From Nitrospirota bacterium (lineage in GTDB: Bacteria; Nitrospirota; Thermodesulfovibrionia; UBA6902; BMS3Bbin08), in contig DAOVVO010000011.1 of the NCBI GenBank assembly GCA_030637135.1, positions 1-18,287 of the forward strand: a stretch of DNA of 18,287 nucleotides, in the 5' to 3' direction. The position numbers and the translations under genes are program-made. The notes below the pieces were generated by a model. It saw only the letters and a list, made by a program, of their open reading frames with translations. It had not been told where the DNA came from and did no database searches. This document shows, in pieces, positions 14,337 through 18,287 of this stretch (positions are counted from its first letter, which is position 1; each line of letters starts with the position of its first letter).

Positions 14337-15599
14337 TCACTGAATGAGTGCCTTAGATAAAACAAAATCCAAGACCTTATCAGTGTATAATCTGTTTTTA
14401 AACCCGTCCAAAGAGCCGTCTTTCATTATAAATAACTTTTTTACATCCTCAGGTTTGATTTCATTCTCAGCAGCAATTTCATCTATAGCCTTTTTAACAT
14501 CTTCTTCGCTTGTTTCAATTTTTTCTTTTTTGCCTATAGCATCGAGAATAACCATCCCGTTTACATTTCTACGCGCCTGCTGTTCAAGTGCATTTGATAA
14601 CTCTTCATCTGATTTTACAGGTTCACCTTTACTCGCGGCATTCTGTTTTGCCTCATAAATGAGAAAATCGAGCTCTTTCTTTACCATGGAAGATGGAACC
14701 TCAAATGTGTGGCTGCTGATAAGATGGTCAATGAGCTGCTTTTTGTATTCATTTTCTGTTTGTTTTTTCTTCCTATTATATATTTTTTCGTATAATTTCT
14801 TTTTGATTTCCTCAACAGTGCTGCATTGAAAACCTTTTGCAAATTCATCATCTAATGCCGGGAGAACCTTTTCCTTAATTTCTTTTATTAATACTTTAAA
14901 GAGAACTTTTTTCCCTGCTATGGTTTTATTGGGATGTGTAGTTTCAAAATTTATTGCAATTTCAATATTCTCTCCCTTTTTATTGTCTAACAGGGCGTTG
15001 CTAAATTCTTTCGGCAGGCCTTGAGAACCGATAATGAAGGGGTATTCTTTAGATGACAGTTCTTTGCTTTCTTTTCCATCAATCAAGGCGTCGCAGTCTA
15101 TAATAGCCATATCCCCTTCTTTTAGTGGGCGGTCAGATACCTTAAGTAGTGCCCTGTTTTCCTGAAGTGTTTTCAGGGCTGTTTGTATTTCCTCATCTTC
15201 TACTGAGAAGTGTTTCCTATTTAAGGTAAGTCCTTCATAGTTGAGGTCTTTTACTTCAGGTTTTATTTCCACGGTAGCTGTGAAAGAGAGCGGCTGGTCT
15301 TTTGTGATTTTAAGGTGTCCGTCTATATCGGGGTACGTTACGGGTGATATTTGTGCTTCTTCAACTGCTTTTAAATAGAACTCAGGAACAACCTTTCCCA
15401 GCACTTTGTTTTCTATTTCTTTTCCGAATTTTTTCTCCAGGAGAGCCAGCGGTACTTTCCCTATCCTGAAACCGGGTATTTTAGCGGTTGTTCTTAACTC
15501 ATTGTAGGCCCTCGTAATTTCAGCCTCAATTACAGCAGAGGGTATGTTGACCTTAAGCTTTCTCGTAGTTGGTGTTGTTTCTTCAATTTCTTGAAGCAT
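14337..15599 (-). CDS. tig: Trigger factor (ribosome-associated chaperone)
   Basis: Trigger factor binds the ribosome at L23 near the exit tunnel, shields nascent chains and carries a peptidyl-prolyl isomerase domain. This 420-residue copy has the N-terminal ribosome-docking signature GFRIGKVP (43-50), an FKBP-type domain from about 155 to 240 (EGDMAIIDCDALIDG at 161-175, PFIIGSQGLPKEF at 187-199), LPALDDEFAK (246-255) and a helical C-terminal substrate cradle. The length is normal. The ATG has no ribosome site; instead a TTGACA/TAAAAT promoter ends 5 bases before it (see promoter entry), suggesting a leaderless message. It heads the tig-clpP-clpX operon and is divergent from pilM. Confidence 0.97.
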   Translation of the reverse strand: MLQEIEETTPTTRKLKVNIPSAVIEAEITRAYNELRTTAKIPGFRIGKVPLALLEKKFGKEIENKVLGKVVPEFYLKAVEEAQISPVTYPDIDGHLKITKDQPLSFTATVEIKPEVKDLNYEGLTLNRKHFSVEDEEIQTALKTLQENRALLKVSDRPLKEGDMAIIDCDALIDGKESKELSSKEYPFIIGSQGLPKEFSNALLDNKKGENIEIAINFETTHPNKTIAGKKVLFKVLIKEIKEKVLPALDDEFAKGFQCSTVEEIKKKLYEKIYNRKKKQTENEYKKQLIDHLISSHTFEVPSSMVKKELDFLIYEAKQNAASKGEPVKSDEELSNALEQQARRNVNGMVILDAIGKKEKIETSEEDVKKAIDEIAAENEIKPEDVKKLFIMKDGSLDGFKNRLYTDKVLDFVLSKALIQ

Positions 15600-15634
15600 A
15601 AGAAATTTTAAAATTAATTCTTAAAATTTGTCAA
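15600..15634 (-). promoter_or_regulatory. Strong sigma-70-type promoter abutting tig start
   Basis: On the minus strand TTGACA (15634-15629) and TAAAAT (15610-15605) are separated by 18 bases, a full -35 match and a 5-of-6 -10 match. Only five bases (TTCTT) lie between the -10 box and the tig ATG, so transcription should begin at or next to the A of the start codon. The absence of a ribosome site agrees with a leaderless transcript. Confidence 0.6.
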
Positions 15635-15801
15635 TGAATGCACCTGAAAGAGTCAGTACTGCACTCAGTATAGAGTAATAACCATTTAATACTTTATAGA
15701 CAAAATAATAGGCAAAATTGTTTTTTAAAAAAACCTTCCATGTGTATAATTTTTGAACAGCATATAGTGTAAAAAAAATTTTCAATTTGTGCAGAAATCA
15801 C

Positions 15802-15838
15802 TTGACAATAAAATATTTTTTTGATATTTATAGATGTA
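15802..15838 (+). promoter_or_regulatory. Possible promoter just upstream of pilM
   Basis: TTGACA at 15802-15807 is a perfect -35 hexamer. Seventeen bases later lies TATTTA (15825-15830), a poor -10 match, and the pilM ATG begins 8 bases after that. If the promoter is used at this spacing, the leader would be about 0-3 bases. The region between this promoter and the tig promoter (about 15635-15801) is AT-rich with poly-T/poly-A runs and contains no gene. Confidence 0.5.
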
Positions 15839-16894
15839 ATGATATTAGGCAGCAAGGGCATAATTGGTTTAGATATCGGGTCAAGACATATCAAAGCAGT
15901 TGAACTGAAAGAGTTCAAAGGAGGGTATCACCTCGAGCGTCTAGGCATTGTCTCCCTCCTTCCCGAGCTTATCGTGGATGGATCTATTATTGACGCCCCC
16001 CGTGTTGTTGAAGCCATCAAGAAACTGATTGCAGAGACAAGCATTAAAGCACGGGATGCCACGATATCAGTTTCAGGTCATTCCTCAGTAATTATCAAAA
16101 GAGTATCTCTCCAGCAGATGTCCGAGGATGAATTAAGCGAGTCAATAAAATTTGAGGCAGAGCAGTATATTCCATTTGATATAGAAGATGTAAGCCTTGA
16201 TTTTCAAATACTTGACCAGCGACAGGATGAGAGTCAAATGGATGTTCTCATTGTGGCTGTGAAGAAAGACAAAATAAATGAGTATGTATCTGTTGTCAAC
16301 GAGGCTGGTCTTACCTCTGTAATTGTTGATGTCGATGCCTTTGCACTCGAGAATATTTATGAAGTTAATTATGAATTTAGTGAAGATGAAAATATAGCGA
16401 TTGTTAATATTGGTGCCAGCACGATTAATATCAATATTCTTAAGGGGGGAGTCTCTGTTTTTACAAGGGATAGTTCTATCGGAGGCAATATGCTCTCTGA
16501 GGCACTTCAGAGGGAGTTTACCGTTTCTTATGATAATGCCGAGCGGTTAAAGTTCGGTGAAACGGTCGAAGGAGTTTCTCAGGAGGATGTTGCTTCAGTT
16601 TTAATGTCTGCTTCTGAAGATATTGTCGGGGAGATTTCCCGTTCCTTTGACTTTTTTAAGAGCACGACTAAAATGGGGGAGGAATTAAACGAAATAATAC
16701 TCTGTGGCGGATGTGCCCTGGTAAAAGATCTTGTACCTTTGTTAACGGAGAGAATTGGCGTAAGTGCCAAAATGGTGGAACCCTTTAAAAACATACACGT
16801 TCCGGATGCTTTTGATAAAGGCTATTTGATGAAGATAGGTCCTGTCGTAGCGGTTGCCACAGGTTTAGCACTAAGGAGAATCGGGGACAGATGA
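15839..16894 (+). CDS. pilM: Type IV pilus assembly protein PilM (actin-like ATPase)
   Basis: PilM is the cytoplasmic FtsA/actin-like component of the type IV pilus inner-membrane complex; it binds the N-terminal tail of PilN. The 351-residue protein (ATG start) has the phosphate-1 motif GLDIGS (10-15), FEAEQYIPFD in subdomain 1C (about 105-114), the phosphate-2 motif NIGAST (190-195) and the adenosine motif LCGGCAL (288-294). I chose the ATG at 15839 because it gives the usual few residues before the first strand. A TTG 18 bases earlier is also open but adds residues unlike the family. No ribosome site is visible. pilN follows with a 4-base overlap. Confidence 0.95.
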   Translation: MILGSKGIIGLDIGSRHIKAVELKEFKGGYHLERLGIVSLLPELIVDGSIIDAPRVVEAIKKLIAETSIKARDATISVSGHSSVIIKRVSLQQMSEDELSESIKFEAEQYIPFDIEDVSLDFQILDQRQDESQMDVLIVAVKKDKINEYVSVVNEAGLTSVIVDVDAFALENIYEVNYEFSEDENIAIVNIGASTININILKGGVSVFTRDSSIGGNMLSEALQREFTVSYDNAERLKFGETVEGVSQEDVASVLMSASEDIVGEISRSFDFFKSTTKMGEELNEIILCGGCALVKDLVPLLTERIGVSAKMVEPFKNIHVPDAFDKGYLMKIGPVVAVATGLALRRIGDR

Positions 16895-17427
16895 TACGAA
16901 TAAATCTCCTGCCTGAAAAACGCAAGAAGAAAGTTATCGAGCTGTACTCCTTTATTATAAGGAGCGCTCTTATCCTGGGCGTTGTCCTTCTCGTCCTCGC
17001 TGTTTTCACATTCTACCTAATCGGCAAGGTTTCTGATCTGAAAGAGGAAAAAGTTGCCAAGGAAAAAAGACTCGGTGAATTACAGGTTCTGCTCGCAGAA
17101 GTCAAAAATTTTGAAACAGATAATGCATTATTTGAGCAAAGGACTAAAGTTATTGAGCAGTTAAAGAAGAATCAGCAAGTCCCTGTGAGACTTCTTGAGG
17201 AGGTAAGCGCATCACTTCCTCAAGGGGTATGGATTAATCGTTTAAAGGGTGCAGAGCCGATGATGCTTCAGGGGGCTGCCTTTTCAAACACTGACATTGT
17301 TGATTATGTCCAGAATTTAAAGAGATCTCAATATTTAACCGATGTTACATTAGTAGAATCACAGCTGAAAAAATATAAAGAAGTTGGCGTATATGTTTTT
17401 AAAATAAATTTTAGGATGAAAGTATAA
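16891..17427 (+). CDS. pilN: Type IV pilus assembly protein PilN
   Basis: PilN is a bitopic inner-membrane protein whose cytoplasmic tail binds PilM and whose periplasmic part pairs with PilO. The 178-residue sequence begins with the diagnostic PilM-binding INLLP (4-8), then a basic stretch, one transmembrane helix (about 20-45), a charged coiled-coil (about 46-100) and a small periplasmic domain with SASLPQGVWINRL. The start ATG overlaps the pilM stop (ATGA), indicating translational coupling. pilO follows one base after its stop codon. Confidence 0.95.
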   Translation: MIRINLLPEKRKKKVIELYSFIIRSALILGVVLLVLAVFTFYLIGKVSDLKEEKVAKEKRLGELQVLLAEVKNFETDNALFEQRTKVIEQLKKNQQVPVRLLEEVSASLPQGVWINRLKGAEPMMLQGAAFSNTDIVDYVQNLKRSQYLTDVTLVESQLKKYKEVGVYVFKINFRMKV

Positions 17428-17428
17428 G

Positions 17429-17995
17429 ATGGCGTTTAATTTATCAAACATAAAAAATCTGCCTGCATATGTAAAGATAATCATTGCGGTTGCTCCTTCC
17501 CTGTTAGTAGTAATATTATTTCTTGTGATTATTTACTATCCAAAGAATAACGAAATAAAAGGGGTACAGAACACCATTGTAAAATTGGAGAATGATATTT
17601 CAAATGCCGAGGTAAAGGTTAGAAGACTTGATGAACTGAAAGCACGGAATAAACAGTTAAAAGCTAAGCTTGCTGAGTTGAAGCGGCAGTTACCAGAGGA
17701 AGAAGAGATTTCAGGCCTTCTCAAGCAGATATCGGATTTAGGTATAAACTCAGGACTGGAAGTACTCTTGTGGAGACCGCAGGAAAAAAAGCCTGATCCA
17801 AATGGTCTTTATATTGAAATCCCGGTAAAGGTTGAAGTGAGGGGGAATTATCATAATCTCGGGGCGTTTTTCAGTAGAGTAAGCCAGCTGCAACGTATTG
17901 TGAATTTATCTAATATAGAGTTGGATTACAATACACCGACTAAAAAAATTATGGTTCGTTTTAATGCTGCTACTTTTTCAGCAGTGACTAAATAG
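17429..17995 (+). CDS. pilO: Type IV pilus assembly protein PilO
   Basis: PilO pairs with PilN in the inner membrane and links the cytoplasmic PilM ring to the PilP/PilQ periplasmic gate. The 188-residue protein has a short cytoplasmic tail, a transmembrane helix (about 15-37, ending in YYPKNNEI), a long coiled coil (about 40-90), then EEISGLLKQISDLGINSGLEVLLWRP and a ferredoxin-like core with VKVEVRGNYHNLGAFFSRVSQL. That fold pattern and PilMNO order identify it. It is separated from pilN by a single base and lies 30 bases before pilP. Confidence 0.94.
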   Translation: MAFNLSNIKNLPAYVKIIIAVAPSLLVVILFLVIIYYPKNNEIKGVQNTIVKLENDISNAEVKVRRLDELKARNKQLKAKLAELKRQLPEEEEISGLLKQISDLGINSGLEVLLWRPQEKKPDPNGLYIEIPVKVEVRGNYHNLGAFFSRVSQLQRIVNLSNIELDYNTPTKKIMVRFNAATFSAVTK

Positions 17996-18025
17996 GATAT
18001 GGTAATGTTTAATAAAGGATAAACC

Positions 18026-18287
18026 ATGAAAGAAGTACTTGTTATGTTATGTTCGATTTTTTTAGTTTTACCGGTGTTATCAGGGTGTGAGAAAAAAGCG
18101 CCTCCCGCGAAGGGAACAAAACCTGCAGTCACCGAGGTGCAAAAAGTAGAGATAAAACCCAGGCACGTGATTAAGGAGGAACCCGAAGAGAAAGAAGAAG
18201 TTTTTACGTATGACTCAAAAGGCAAACGCGATCCATTCAAACCGCTTTATGAAGGTGATAAAGCCGAATTTGAGATAAAGAGGACGA
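18026..18287 (+). CDS. pilP: Type IV pilus assembly lipoprotein PilP, 5' part only
   Basis: PilP is an inner-membrane lipoprotein that binds the PilN/PilO periplasmic domains and the PilQ secretin. Only 87 codons are present; the gene runs off the window end. The N-terminus is a signal peptide with lipobox LSGC, lipidated Cys21, followed by a disordered Lys/Glu/Pro-rich linker (about 22-68). The PilP hallmark GKRDPFKPL (69-77) then begins the structured part. The ATG is preceded by AAAGGA at 18013-18018. It follows pilO after 30 bases, as expected for pilM-N-O-P, and pilQ would be expected next outside the window. Confidence 0.93.
   Translation, partial: MKEVLVMLCSIFLVLPVLSGCEKKAPPAKGTKPAVTEVQKVEIKPRHVIKEEPEEKEEVFTYDSKGKRDPFKPLYEGDKAEFEIKRT

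Noticed and set aside
1..18287. CRISPR arrays, tRNA or rRNA genes, transposases, toxin-antitoxin or defence genes
   Set aside because: No regularly spaced direct repeats, cloverleaf-like or rRNA-like sequences, or proteins with such motifs were seen on either strand.

Overview
This is an AT-rich bacterial chromosome segment (by eye roughly 40% GC). It carries mostly core housekeeping genes and has no sign of phage, plasmid, IS element, tRNA, rRNA or CRISPR array. A type IV pilus assembly set (pilM-N-O-P) with an RDPF-containing PilP lipoprotein, a lipobox on a second protein and a PilZ protein point to a Gram-negative (diderm) bacterium. The protein style and gene order (infB-DUF503-rbfA-DHH phosphoesterase-truB; tig-clpP-clpX; zinc-type L28) fit Nitrospirota (Thermodesulfovibrionia-like) or a deep 'deltaproteobacterial' lineage. 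That placement is an inference and is not certain.

Layout. (a) 1-1540: a single-domain PilZ protein (+), then a dienelactone-hydrolase-family lipoprotein (-) that is visibly richer in GC than its surroundings. (b) 1541-4178: a UvrD/Rep-type helicase (-), preceded by a 610-base non-coding stretch holding a cluster of GC-rich palindromes. (c) 4179-4517: a small protein of unknown function with four CxxC pairs (+). (d) 4569-11103: a leftward translation/RNA-maturation operon running infB, DUF503, rbfA, nrnA-like, truB, PAP2-family gene, DUF167. The PAP2-family gene is broken by two separate frameshifts. A set of competing hairpins lies between nrnA and truB. (e) 11259-11980: rpmB and a DUF721 (DciA-like) gene (+), divergent from infB. 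(f) 11981-12433: a gap with no convincing gene. (g) 12434-15599: a leftward tig-clpP-clpX protein-quality-control operon. (h) 15839-18287: a rightward pilM-pilN-pilO-pilP cluster cut by the window end.

How the genes work together. IF-2, RbfA, TruB, L28 and NrnA cover initiation, 30S maturation, tRNA modification, the 50S subunit and small-RNA turnover. Trigger factor feeds nascent-chain folding next to the ClpXP protease. PilM/N/O/P form the inner-membrane alignment complex of the type IV pilus. Its pilM promoter faces the tig promoter, and both appear to drive leaderless or nearly leaderless transcripts.

I did not find a clearly new multi-gene system. The most interesting signals are the doubly frameshifted PAP2 gene, the mutually exclusive hairpins between nrnA and truB, the divergent leaderless-type promoters, the palindrome cluster upstream of the helicase, and the unassigned cysteine-rich protein.
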